The notes beneath the pieces were generated by a model. It searched no databases. It was not told the origin of the DNA and was given only the letters and a program-made list of their open reading frames with translations. Shown piece after piece: positions 41,601 to 50,706 of a stretch of DNA of 64,000 nucleotides. Position numbers and translations under genes: made by a program. Positions within the stretch are counted from its first letter, which is position 1. The number at the start of each line of letters is the position of its first letter. The stretch is from Haliclona indistincta (lineage: Eukaryota; Porifera; Demospongiae; Haplosclerida; Chalinidae), in the NCBI GenBank assembly GCA_964017065.1, contig OZ024786.1, forward strand, positions 228,646 through 292,645, given 5' to 3'.

Positions 41601-42804
41601 CAGTTTTCCGTTTCCTTCTTTTCCATACTCCCTATCTAATCACATCACGCAATACTTATGCCTCGGTGGGCGGAGCCACGAGGCATACTGTGTGGTGTGT
41701 GTGTGTGTGTGTGTGTGTGCGTGCGTGCGTGCGTGTGTGTTTCATTCATGCAGCTGTATGTATGTGTGCATGCACTGTATGATAATCAAATTGCAATCCG
41801 TACAGATATAGCTTTCCAGATAATCAACCGCAGCCAAAACGAGCTATTGCAGGTATAAGATGTCCTGAGGTCAAGTTCCCTGCTTCTGAGGGTGATATAT
41901 TTCTGATGAGATGTAATAACAGTGATCAACTGATTCCATCACAGCAATGTGATGAGTTTGTGGGAATAAAGTGTAGTAAGTCTACAGCTATTTTTGTGAA
42001 CGTTGTGTGATGTGCTTCTTGACAACGTTATATAAGATTCCTTCATCTATGTTGCAGGTACTGAACCCTCTAGTGATCTACCATACAATGGGCAGATCCG
42101 TAGAACCAAAGATAGTGATGGTGATCGTACTGAACTGCTGCAGATTAACTTTGATAACACATGGTTACCAGTTTGTACAAAATATATGTCAAACTTTTCA
42201 GCTGACGCAGTATGCCGCCAGTTAGGATTCACTGGCATAAGCCAGTCTCCAATTCCTTCAACGTAAGTAATTAATTAAAAGGAAATAATCTGTATGTGCT
42301 ATTGGTTGCTTGATGTAGCAACAAGGACCTAAGGTCATGGAAAATTGATGATCTGTCAGCTTGTACTACCTCCTTTCCATGTTTTACTGATTGTATACAG
42401 CCAACAGCTGGTCACACTTTGGTAGAGCACTGTGATGAATACCAGTATGAAGTTTTCTGCCGTAAGTGCATGTCTGATCACAGAATACTATTTTACTGAA
42501 TATGTTCTGTATAGAGTTTGACAAGAGTCTTGATGGTGTTTTTAGTGCTGGGAATAAATACATATGCAACTATCAAGCTGGTAATAAGCTCATCAATTTT
42601 TTTATTTTGTACTGTCTATTTTTGTTTACAGAAAAAAGCATGGCTCTTCAAGATGTTGGCATTGCAGCAATAGCAATATTGGCATTGACCATAGCAATAG
42701 GGCCAGTGATCTGCATTCTAATTGGCATTAAATCTTACCAATGCGGCCACCGCCATGGATACAAACAATTGGATCTGCCAAACGATCAAGCCAAGTGTAT
42801 ATAA
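38652..42804 (+). CDS. SRCR receptor copy C, complete (341 aa)
   Basis: Eight exons: 38652-38691, 38774-38862, 41113-41252, 41806-41975, 42058-42262, 42319-42461, 42515-42580, 42632-42804; sum 1026 nt, open throughout. Signal peptide MIARFCLSIFVVQAVIAQ; SRCR domain 1 (FEGNVRLAFDTTGNENYEGI, VCFELNG, VAACRQKKH, CPEVKFPASEGD, FVGIKC); SRCR domain 2 (YNGQIRRTKDSDGDRTELLQ, AVCRQLGFTG, LVEHCDEYQYEVFC); juxtamembrane FDKSLDGVFSAGNKYICNYQ; TM helix GIAAIAILALTIAIGPVICI; 30-residue tail. A single-pass membrane protein for extracellular binding; ligand unknown. Odd: intron 2 begins GC (GAG|GCAAGA) where copy A has GT. That intron is 2.25 kb and holds the 39970-41087 element. Intron 3 holds the 41310 element and a MITE end. 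Only full-length member in the window. Confidence 0.85.
40032..40390. mobile_element. tRNA-cassette element b
   Basis: TIRs GCAAAAATTGAACGATGCC and complement enclose the best tRNA-like head of the set: A-box-like TGGTTCAGTGGTTTAGCAC, B-box GGGTTCGATTC, then CTTAGCAAGGGCCGAAGGCC, CTTCTGACTTTGCGCAGTT and GGGTTTAGGGTTTGG. About 359 bp, the same size as element a. Confidence 0.8.
40393..41020. mobile_element. Nested MITE, AAGGTGTGTCCACAC ends
   Basis: AAGGTGTGTCCACACTATG ... GTGTGGACACACCTT. Interior repeats TCCGGATCGAATGCGCATTC. Related in plan to the element at 259-669. Confidence 0.75.
41310..41632. mobile_element. tRNA-cassette element c, 9-bp TSD
   Basis: TIRs of about 90 bp (GGGTGTATGGAAAAGAAGGA...) flanked by TATCTAATC at 41301 and 41633. 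The centre is the cassette body in reverse (CTAACTGTGCAAAGTCGGGA, GGGCCTTCGGCCC twice, AAGGATCGTCGGGAGGGTCG); the tRNA-like head is missing. In an SRCR intron. Confidence 0.9.
41658..41745. repeat. ATGCCTCGG MITE end and GT repeat
   Basis: Hairpin TATGCCTCGGTGGGCGG/CCACGAGGCATA followed by (GT)n/(GTGC)n at about 41697-41740. Only the MITE end is present, in SRCR intron 3. Confidence 0.85.
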
Positions 42805-42950
42805 TTATATACTCTTGATCTAGCCTAAGATTGAAAATTAGAAAAATACATTGTGCATACATGTACAACTTACCAAATTGACTTGTTCCATAGATATAGA
42901 ACAATCTCACTTAATTGTTTCATGTATTAATGGTGTGTTATGCATGTATG

Positions 42951-43081
42951 CAGTGGAACCTCTTTATAACGGACAAGTTGAGCAAGTGCTTTTTGTCTGT
43001 TATGGAGGTTCAATCTGTATTGTTATGTACATTAGCAAATTGTCTGTTATATGGAGGTGTCCGTTAAGAGTGGTACCACTG
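42951..43081. mobile_element. Pogo/Tigger-like MITE, copy 2
   Basis: Same element and same site relative to the SRCR gene as 36203-36332, TA on both sides. Confidence 0.85.
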
Positions 43082-43111
43082 TAGTCAATATTAAATGAAC
43101 AGCCTTCACAA

Positions 43112-43629
43112 AACCCTCGGCGTGTTGCACATTGCAGATTTAGCTCTTTAGTATGTTTTGCAGCTAAAGCCAACCTGCTTGCTATTGAAACTGCACTGCT
43201 AACCAGAAGACAGCGAAGTGCTGACCACAACCTAGACAAGGTGTGTCAAGTGGGCGTGACCGTGAACACTGAGTAGATAGCCATTGCTCTTGGCTTTGAT
43301 AGGCTTTTTCTTGAGATGTCTACGCACCCCCAGAGCTGTCCTGCTGTTTAGATGGAATCTAAAAGTACCTAGATAGTCATCTATGGGCGCGTTTGTAGTC
43401 AGAGAGGTCCAAGATGGCCGTAAAGGTGAGCCAGCCATACATAACTCGAGAACCAAAGCACTTTAGCAAAATCCACGAGTCACATTGCAAGCCATAGTCA
43501 TGCTAAGCCTGTTTATACCTTTACCGAGTTTCAGAAGTGAGCGATGGTCTCTGCAGCTCGATGGACAGAACGAATGAACGAATGAACGACAAACTAAGTA
43601 CCGTAACCCTCGCGCATGCGCCGAGGGTT
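43112..43629. mobile_element. Element with AACCCTCGGCG ends
   Basis: AACCCTCGGCG at 43112 pairs with CGCCGAGGGTT ending at 43629; TAA on both sides. In copy B this sequence is missing (TCAATATTAACTAACTCTTG is continuous at 36340), so it inserted after the B/C duplication. Non-coding; two GAACGAAT repeats near 43570. Confidence 0.65.
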
Positions 43630-43639
43630 AATAACTCTT

Positions 43640-43725
43640 GTTTTATGTATTACCAAGAGTATATAATCTTACCAAGAGTATCGAACGCCAATTGCCACTG
43701 TAGAAACACTCTCGGGAAAGTAACG
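43640..43725. repeat. Inverted copy of 13-95
   Basis: TACCAAGAGTATATAATCTT, CCAATTGCC and CTCGGGAAAGT match the complement of 13-95. Dispersed element end. Confidence 0.6.
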
Positions 43726-44141
43726 TGACAGAAACGTGATCTGATGACGTAACGCCTACACTGCAGGCTAGCCATTGACGTCATCGACGTTCAGCAACGA
43801 TGCTAGCCAAGCTTTTTGGATGATCATTGGACTGTTGCGAGAATATAGCGATGTAGACACGACAAATGCTGAGAAAAACAGAAACACGTGCTAGTTATGC
43901 TTTTTAATCGAAGAATAAAAGCAGCAGCGGGCTCGGTCCGTCAGAGCGCATTCGTCTACAAAAATCACATTGTTGATGTTGAGCGACTAACGAACGCCTG
44001 CTTGTTAGAGGTAGCTTGTCAATAAAGAGCCCTGAGTAGCTGTATTTTCCATCATGGGCGCTTGCTTCCTGCAGGACACGCCTTTGTTGTGACGTAGTCG
44101 TGGATTTGTGCAACACGCTTTCGTCACAATGCGTAAAATAT
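43726..44141. other. Non-coding spacer up to the gap
   Basis: No supportable gene. Sequence stops at the assembly gap. Confidence 0.4.
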
Positions 44142-44341
44142 NNNNNNNNNNNNNNNNNNNNNNNNNNNNNNNNNNNNNNNNNNNNNNNNNNNNNNNNNNN
44201 NNNNNNNNNNNNNNNNNNNNNNNNNNNNNNNNNNNNNNNNNNNNNNNNNNNNNNNNNNNNNNNNNNNNNNNNNNNNNNNNNNNNNNNNNNNNNNNNNNNN
44301 NNNNNNNNNNNNNNNNNNNNNNNNNNNNNNNNNNNNNNNNN
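44142..44341. other. Assembly gap (200 N)
   Basis: A run of exactly 200 N, a placeholder or estimated gap. Any ORF across it is meaningless. Confidence 1.
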
Positions 44342-44482
44342 ATAGCGATTTCTACCTGTGTTGCTGATATCAGCGCTTAGTTTTTAGCGTGCGATGCGCT
44401 ATGCCGGCAACGGACAGAGTGACACACACACACACACAACACGACTACCGTATGCCTCGTGGCTCCGCCCACCGAGGCATAT
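44342..44482. mobile_element. ATGCCTCGG MITE end (reverse)
   Basis: Reverse complement of the first 140 bp of the family: hairpin TATGCCTCGTGGCTCC/CGAGGCATA, (AC)n, GCCGGCAACGGACAG, CTAAAAACTAAGCGCTGA reversed. The rest lies in the gap. Confidence 0.8.
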
Positions 44483-44499
44483 TGATACTCTGAGTCTTA

Positions 44500-44929
44500 C
44501 AGCGTTTTTCAGGAGCGTTGCAGCATCTAATTTAGCGATTGTCATCTTAGTCACGTGATACTTTTATGGCGTATCACGTGATAAATTCTATAGAAGATGC
44601 CAAAAGCCTTTTTAGCTGATCTCCGTTGGAGAATTATGTTGCTTCGTCTTTACAAGGGGCTGAAGTGCAAAACTATTGCTGAGCTGATTGTGTCCATACC
44701 TCAACTGTGAGCCGAGTTGTTTCACGATACAACACAGTGCTGTAGCTGTATCGGTAAACCCGCGGCTTGAAGTCAGTCTTCGCAACAGCAATGCTGTGAC
44801 CTGTGAAAACGCGGCATCATCTACTAAAATCACGCACCCACCACATGACCAAAGAAATCTGATTGGGCAGTTTCTCACGTGATGACATTGCACATTGCAC
44901 TTTGAATGCAACTTTCCTGAAAAACGCTG
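44500..44929 (+). mobile_element. Tc1-like deletion derivative
   Basis: TIR CAGCGTTTTTCAGGA at both ends with TA on each side; 430 bp. It retains the start of a transposase frame (44597-44764), so it is an internally deleted copy of an autonomous transposon. Confidence 0.8.
44597..44764 (+). pseudogene. Transposase N-terminal helix-turn-helix remnant
   Basis: ATG 44597 reads MPKAFLADLRWRIMLLRLYK then GLKCKTIAELI; after a one-base frameshift near 44690 it continues CVHTSTVSRVVSRYNTVL and a stop. The pattern (LRWRxxxLxxYKGLxxxxIAxLxxVxxSTVSRVVxRYN) is the homeodomain-like DNA-binding start of Tc1/IS630-type DDE transposases. The catalytic domain is absent. Confidence 0.7.
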
Positions 44930-44939
44930 TATTATGAAT

Positions 44940-45553
44940 GGGATTGGCTTTGTTCACTCAATCCCAGGTCCGGATGTATTACGTCACACTCGTTGCTATG
45001 GTATTCACGTGCTAAACAAAACTAAATACTAAACCCAAGACCTTAAAAAACTTCGCCTAACTGCGCAAAGTCGGGAGGGTCTTCCTAACTAACTAAGGAT
45101 CGTCGGGAGGGTCTTCCTAACTAAGGATCGTCGGGAGTGTCTTCCTAACTAAGGATCGTCGGGAGTGTCTTCCTAACTAAGGATCGTCGGGAGTGTCTTC
45201 CTAACTAAGGATCGTCGGGAGTGTCTTCCTAACTAAGGATCGTCGGGAGTGTCTTCCTAACTAAGGATCGTCGGGAGTGTCTTCCTAACTAAGGATCGTC
45301 GGGAGTGTCTTCCTAACTAAGGATCGTCGGGAGGCTAACGTCTGAATAACAGTTTTTATTAGTGAATAAAAAAAAGAAAAAAAAGTAGCACTTGCTGAGG
45401 GATTGAACCCAGCACACCACACTGCCATACACACCACCTACCCACTGAGCCACCGAGACCTGATGCTTGCTTTGCCTTGGAACGAGGCTTTATAGTAATA
45501 TTCTTTTATAGTACACGTGCGGGACCTGGGATTGAGTGAACAAAGACAATCCC
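44940..45553. mobile_element. tRNA-cassette element d, 10-bp TSD
   Basis: TIR GGGATTGGCTTTGTTCACTC with small internal palindrome; flanked by TATTATGAAT (44930, 45554). Contains the cassette reversed: CTAAACCCAAGACC, GCGCAAAGTCGGGAGGGT, about nine tandem 28-bp units of the CTAAGGATCGTCGGGAGTGT type (45090-45335), then a tRNA-like head on the minus strand (TGGCTCAGTGGGTAGGTGG and GGGTTCAATCCC, 45395-45475). Confidence 0.9.
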
Positions 45554-45827
45554 TATTATGAATAGCAAAGTGCTACTCCTACTAACATACATGCAATTGT
45601 CATAACACTGCCGGTTCCGTCTTTTGTCCTGTTTAGATAGACTGGTAGCAAGAGTAAATATTTAGTCTTGCTGGTAGTGCATGGATCGTAGTTTAGTCTT
45701 GCCAGGAGCGCATAAAAGGAAGGAACGTTCCACTCCATGCAATCGCGCGTGTAGTAATATTATTAGTCTGGCCGCTGCCCCTCCCCGCCTATTGAGTGGG
45801 TGGTGGACGGCGTGTACTATTATTCTC
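45554..45827. other. Spacer
   Basis: Between target duplication and element X; no gene. Confidence 0.4.
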
Positions 45828-46353
45828 GTCCCCAGACCACACCCCCTCGCTTAATTGCTCGTGAGAGGGTCTGGTGGCTTTAGTTGCACTTTCCTGGGCT
45901 TTTCGTGTGCAAGAGTTACGTAACACTAATGAATCCGTATAAAATTAATGTTGGAATTTGCACCTGCAATGCAAGTGTCTAGTATGTACTTGCGCGTTAG
46001 ACGAGGGAGACAGTCTACGAAGGCGAAGACGTCTAGACAGCAGGTATAGACTCTAGCGTTCTCCAGTCGGGAGGCCGACGAAAACGTCTTTACCTTGACA
46101 AACTCAGGTAAGAGCAAGACGCACGCTGATTGTCTGTCAGACTTTCATAACCGATGCTGACAAATGCAGCTCTGATAGCACGGTCGAGAACGTCAGGCAA
46201 AAGGCTACAGTCATATCTTCAATGCCATCATTCTATTATCGATGTGGGTTAATTGTATTACGTAAGACTTGGCCTTCTGACCAATCAGATTCTATCCCAG
46301 ACATTCCGGGGAAAAAGTTACTTCCTGGCCCAAGAAAATCGACTAAAGCCACC

Positions 46354-48321
46354 AGACGGGTCCGGCTTTGTTCACCCCCTTTGAAACGAATGACGTCATC
46401 TCGTCCCGCCCTCCAATAATTATTATCAGTACACACTGTACAAGTAATTACTGCAGCTACAGTAACGACTAAACCCTAAACCCTAAACCTTAAAAACCTT
46501 CTCCTAACTGTGCAAAGTCGGGAGGGTGTCCTAACCCGGGCCTTCGGCCCTTGGTAAGCCTAAGGATCGTCGGGAGGGTCGTCCTAACCCGGGCCTTCGG
46601 CCCTTGGTAAACCTAAGGATCGTCAGGAGGGTCGTTCTAAGGGTCTAGGGCCCTCACTAAGCCTAAGGATCGTCGAGAAAGTTTCTAAAAGACTTGTGGC
46701 TAACATTGGCTGGAAAAAAAATAAAAAAGCTATTGCTCACGTGGGAATCGAACCTACGCACCACATATGGCAAGCCAAAGGGGACAATATTATAAAACAC
46801 AATATTTTCATGGTCAAAATTTGATTATTGCATGGGTAAATTCATTTGTGCATGGGCAAAATCATTTTTAGCATGGGCAATTTGATTTGACCATGGGAAG
46901 AGTCTTTCTTGGCATGGGCAAATTGATTTGACCATGGGCAATTAGATTTGAGCATGAGCAAATTCATTGTTAGCATTGGCAACTTATTTGAGCATGGGCA
47001 ACTCATTGGTGCATGGTCACATTCATTACATTTACATTGGCAATTCAGTTTATTTTCATGCGCAAAATAATGATCGCTCATTGGTATGCGCAAATCCCAG
47101 CAACATTATTGCATGCGCAAACGTTTTTTTGCATGGGCAAAAATTCGTTTTCATGGTCAAAATTCGCTCAGACTCGTCAACACGTTGGTCACACCCCCAA
47201 GAGCTTTATGGCTGGTAACAAAGCAGCACACTCCAGGCTCAAGCAGAGACCGCTAACCAGCTATACTACTTGCAAGTACTATCTAAGGCAATCCTGTAGT
47301 TGGACAGTTTAATTTTTGCTCATGACACTGCTTGCTGACGCTACGAGACGCCTACTCGAACTTAGTAACTGTCCGCTAGGACGAAGTCGGGCATTGTAAG
47401 CAGTGCTAGGAGCAAGAAACTGCTACAGACAAGTACCATTCAATCATGGTAATTCTGTAGAGGACAGTTTCTTGCTCCTTGCAATGCCCTAGCGAACAGT
47501 TACTATTTACTAAGTTCGAGTAGGCGTCTCGGTCTCTCGGAGCGTCAGCAAGCAGTGTCATGAGCAAAAAATTAAACTGTCAGTGTCCAACTACAGAATT
47601 GCCTTAGATAGTACTTGCAAGTAGTATAGCTGGTTAGCGGTCTCTGCTTGAGCCTGGAGTATGCTGCTTTGTTACCAGCCATAAAGCTCTTGGGGGTGTG
47701 ACCAACGTGTTGACGAGCCTGAGCGAATTTTGACCATGAAAACGAATTTATGCCCATGCAAAAAAAGGTTTGCGCATGCAATAATGTTGCTGGGTTTGCG
47801 CATACCAATGAGCGATCATTATTTTGCGCATGAAAATAAACTGAATTGCCAATGTAAATGTAATGAATGTGTGAGTTGCCCATGCTCAAGTAAGTTGCCA
47901 ATGCTAACAATGAATTTGCTCATGCTCAAATCTAATTGCCCATGCTCAAATCAATTTGCCCATGCCAAGAAAGACTTTTCCCATGGTCAAATCAAATTGC
48001 CCATGATAAAATGATTTTGCCCATGCACAAATGAATTTACCCATGCAATAATCAAATTTTGACCATGAAAATATTGTGTTTCATAATATTGTCCCCTTTG
48101 GCTTGCCATACACCACAACTCCTACCACTGAAGCACCACTGCGTTCACCTCTGGACTACCGCTGCTACACCGTCCAGTCAACTTTATTTCGCCTTACTTA
48201 TAGAGCGGTAAATGCGTGGGCATTATAGACAGATCATTTATTGTTATAATATTATTCATTACTGTGACGTATTAACATCCTGTTTCAAAGGGGGTGAACA
48301 AAGCCAAACCCCCACCGGGCC
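46354..48321. mobile_element. tRNA-cassette element e
   Basis: TIR GGCTTTGTTCACCCCCTTTG and complement (46363; 48285). Contains CTAAACCCTAAACC, CTGTGCAAAGTCGGGAGGGT, GGGCCTTCGGCCC, AAGGATCGTCGGGAGGG units and, on the minus strand, a tRNA-like head (B-box GGTTCGATTCCC at 46745; A-box side CTTCAGTGGTAGGAG at about 48117) split by the palindrome at 46768. Flanks CCACCAGAC and CCACCGGGC may be a worn 9-bp TSD. Confidence 0.8.
46768..48108. mobile_element. 1.34-kb near-perfect foldback with subterminal array
   Basis: TGGCAAGCCAAAGGGGACAA at both ends (inverted), TA on each side. Arms of about 650 bp meet near 47440. Outer 370 bp of each arm is an array of roughly 20-bp units centred on GCATGGGCAA/GACCATGGGC. 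Long ORFs on both strands (46842-47093, 47572-48014) are by-products of the array and show no domain. Confidence 0.95.
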
Positions 48322-48367
48322 CTCTCACGAGCAATTAAGCGAGGGGGTGTGGTCTGTGGACGAGACT

Positions 48368-49041
48368 AGGCGTGCACAGCACTACATGTACGTCCATTGA
48401 CTAGTTATCACGTGATTGCTATGGTAATGGATCGAAACTGGGTGAACGGAGTGCTTCCCCAGTATGTAGTCCTCGGGACGTATCGTACTGAAATTACATA
48501 ACTGTATCGTGCGTGTACAATAATAAATGATATTTAAAAAATCCTTTATCATTTATTTTTCACTCTTTGTATTATCATTAAATTCTTGTTTATAGGGTAA
48601 AAAAATACAAACGTGTTAACTGTTGTGTATCGGGAACGAATGCCAACTTGCTCGTATCGATTGTCTTTTTTTTTTTTTTTTTATAATAGTTTAGCAAATT
48701 GCATGGACACACACAAATAGCAATGCATGCTAATGCAAGGTGTGTACCCAAATGAATAAACAAGTTTTCAGAGCTGATACAGAGATAATAAATAATGTAG
48801 AATAGCATGAGATACGTGAAAGAAGTCACCGATCAGTAGCCACAAGTATAGGTGAATGGTTAGAAGAGGTCAGCCACGAATGTAGTAATAGTAGAAAGGT
48901 AGAATCAAATATAGTTAAGTGAACAGGTCAGTAAACAAGAGAACAGTAGATTGAGCAAGAGGTCAACAAGTACAGGCTTAGGAAGAGGTCACAACAAGTA
49001 CAGGCTTAGTAGAGTTTAGAAAGCGATGAGGGCAGGAACTT
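48368..49041. other. Non-coding spacer
   Basis: Poly(T) at 48668-48683. AGGTCAACAAGTACAGGCTTAG is tandemly repeated near 48960-49010. No gene supported. Confidence 0.5.
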
Positions 49042-49494
49042 TCAATGAAGAGAAAGAATTAGAATAAAAGATAAAAGCAGAGAAAAAATCAGAGAGGCGT
49101 GAGAGAATGCTCGAGAAGAAGTGAGAGGGTTAGATAGAGGAGCAGGAGGAGTAGGAAGAAGAAAAGGAGGGCGTCTCATGTGTGGCTTCCGAGGCATCGA
49201 ATTAGACTCAGATAGACACGGTGATACACGTTGCGGCGACTTAGAAGGACAAGAGAGAGAAGTAGTAGACCGCTGGCTTTGAGGCGAGCCCTGACAGCTA
49301 GGAGACCGACTCCGAGCAAGACTGGGCGCGGGTGACCTGGAGGAGGCACTTTCTTCATAAGTACCATGGACCTCCTTGTTACCACCAGCTAGGCGTGCAC
49401 TCCTCCGAGGCACAGCCACCAAGGCCGCAGTCCCTCCGCCACGACTCCTTCTGCCACCGCCACCAGCGCTACGCGTCCGCGCCATGTTAATCAA
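49042..49494 (-). CDS. Hypothetical basic, Ser/Arg-rich protein
   Basis: Minus-strand frame of 150 codons. MARTRSAGGGGRRSRGGG, VPRRSARLAGG, then SRSPAP/RSRSPS-rich sequence, PPFLLPTPPAPL, and a hydrophobic end (FSLLLSFILILSL). PRRSARLA-like motifs occur in transposon and nuclear proteins. A similar start (MASSKRGRSRGGGTTKK) is at 63800. Composition argues for chance or a repeat-derived exon as much as for a gene; function unknown. Confidence 0.3.
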   Translation of the reverse strand: MINMARTRSAGGGGRRSRGGGTAALVAVPRRSARLAGGNKEVHGTYEESASSRSPAPSLARSRSPSCQGSPQSQRSTTSLSCPSKSPQRVSPCLSESNSMPRKPHMRRPPFLLPTPPAPLSNPLTSSRAFSHASLIFSLLLSFILILSLH

Positions 49495-49807
49495 CCTGGC
49501 AAGCAGCAGAACCGGTGATACTTGGAACTCACCATGTCGATTATTGGCTGTGTACCATTATTACCCAGGTTATTATTACTACCTGATTATTACCATACGA
49601 GCGCGAACAGACACACCTTAAACATCATAAACCACGCCCCAAGTTTCGCATGCAACTTCACATTATTATTTTTTATTGTTGGAGACTATTGACTAGAACT
49701 AATTATACTAGGTATACTTACAGCATGTATTTGCCTCGCACGGAAATAAAATTCATTAACAATAATAATGCATGGTACCAACTAAAAGAAAAGACAAACA
49801 ACATAAG
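49495..49807. other. Non-coding spacer
   Basis: AT-rich; nothing recognised. Confidence 0.4.
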
Positions 49808-50046
49808 TTACTTGATTAAATTAGATCGATAGCCACAAATATCTCTCTTGAAAACAGAGAGGGATGAAGCGGAGACAATCTGCTGCAGGGACAATCTCAT
49901 GATCAGCAGGTTCCATAGTTTAACAGTGTCATAAGGAGGAGTCACAGAAAAAGGAGGAGTCATAAGCATGAAATGTCTTAGCATTGAGTCAAGAATCATA
50001 ACCTGTTCTTCAGTTTCTGTAGACAGTCTTTTGTTAGCCCTTTCAC
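49808..50046 (-). pseudogene. Possible LINE reverse transcriptase tail
   Basis: Minus strand: RERANKRLSTETEEQVMI, then TVKLWNLLIMRLSLQQIVSA, SSLSVFKRDI. The LWNxLxxxxxxAxSLSxFKRDI pattern is common at the C-terminus of LINE polyproteins. Short and weak; a host fragment is possible. Confidence 0.35.
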
Positions 50047-50706
50047 GAATTCGAAGGTGTGAAAGTCTGTAAATACAGCGCGGGATTATGTTTTTACCGA
50101 GTAGCAGTGGTGTCTCTCTTCAAGTTCACACTGTCTGCGCTTCCCCTCCCGCGCCAAAGCCCTTGTTCTTGCTGCAGCATCAGTCACAGTATCGCTTATG
50201 AGGGAAAGCGAGATGGGAAGGCGAATCGTCCATTTTGTAGTCGAGTTATGAAAGAACGTCGAGTAGTTATGAAAGAACGTGCAATCCCGGGGGCTTGCAA
50301 TTGCTGCCCTCGTGGCCCTCGCATACAATACTACAGTATGGGCCTCGCCATATGGACTGATTGCATTCCTAAGCGTGACATATATACATATATACAAACA
50401 TACAATTTCGACACAGTACTCCGCGATTACATGCCTCGCGCTAAGGCGCTCGGCAATTACTACATTTATTCATCATTGTAATCACGTGATATAATCAATC
50501 TGATTCAGACTGTGTCGGACAGTGTGCATGTGTTAGTAGAGAGTTATCCGAGCGCATCCCAGTCAAGAGACAACAGTCCTCTACATGGTCCACCGAACCT
50601 GATATTCAAGACTGCCATTCCTCTCTGACTCAATTCTTCGACCTGTGTGAGTCGATCTACTGTAAGCAGTGCAAGAAGAAAAAACAACTCCAATTAACGC
50701 GCACCG
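50047..50706. other. Region upstream of BEL gag
   Basis: Would contain the BEL 5' LTR and primer site (ATGGTCCACCGAACC at about 50586 is a candidate), but with the 3' end lost no LTR pair can be matched. TGCCTCGCGCTAAGGCGCTC at 50431 resembles the CGAG-palindrome core. Confidence 0.4.

Larger units (their letters stand above)
45828..48367. mobile_element. Element X, outer inverted repeat
   Basis: CAGACCACACCCCCTCGCTT, AATTGCTCGTGAGAGGG at the left reappear inverted at 48318-48360. GTCTGGTGGCTTTAGT (45886) is inverted at 46338. It is the outermost of three nested insertions; element e sits near its right end. Confidence 0.75.

Noticed and set aside
41697..41745. GT-rich frames with Cys/Val runs
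   Set aside because: Simple repeat.
44100..44380. Open frames through the gap
   Set aside because: They are translations of 200 N and carry no information.
45090..45335. Regular array considered as CRISPR
   Set aside because: Units are directly adjacent, with no unique spacers, in a eukaryotic transposon interior.
46842..48014. Several 80-110 codon ORFs with repeated Met/Cys/His words
   Set aside because: They are by-products of the GCATGGGCAA array in a palindrome; the same peptides appear mirrored on the other strand.
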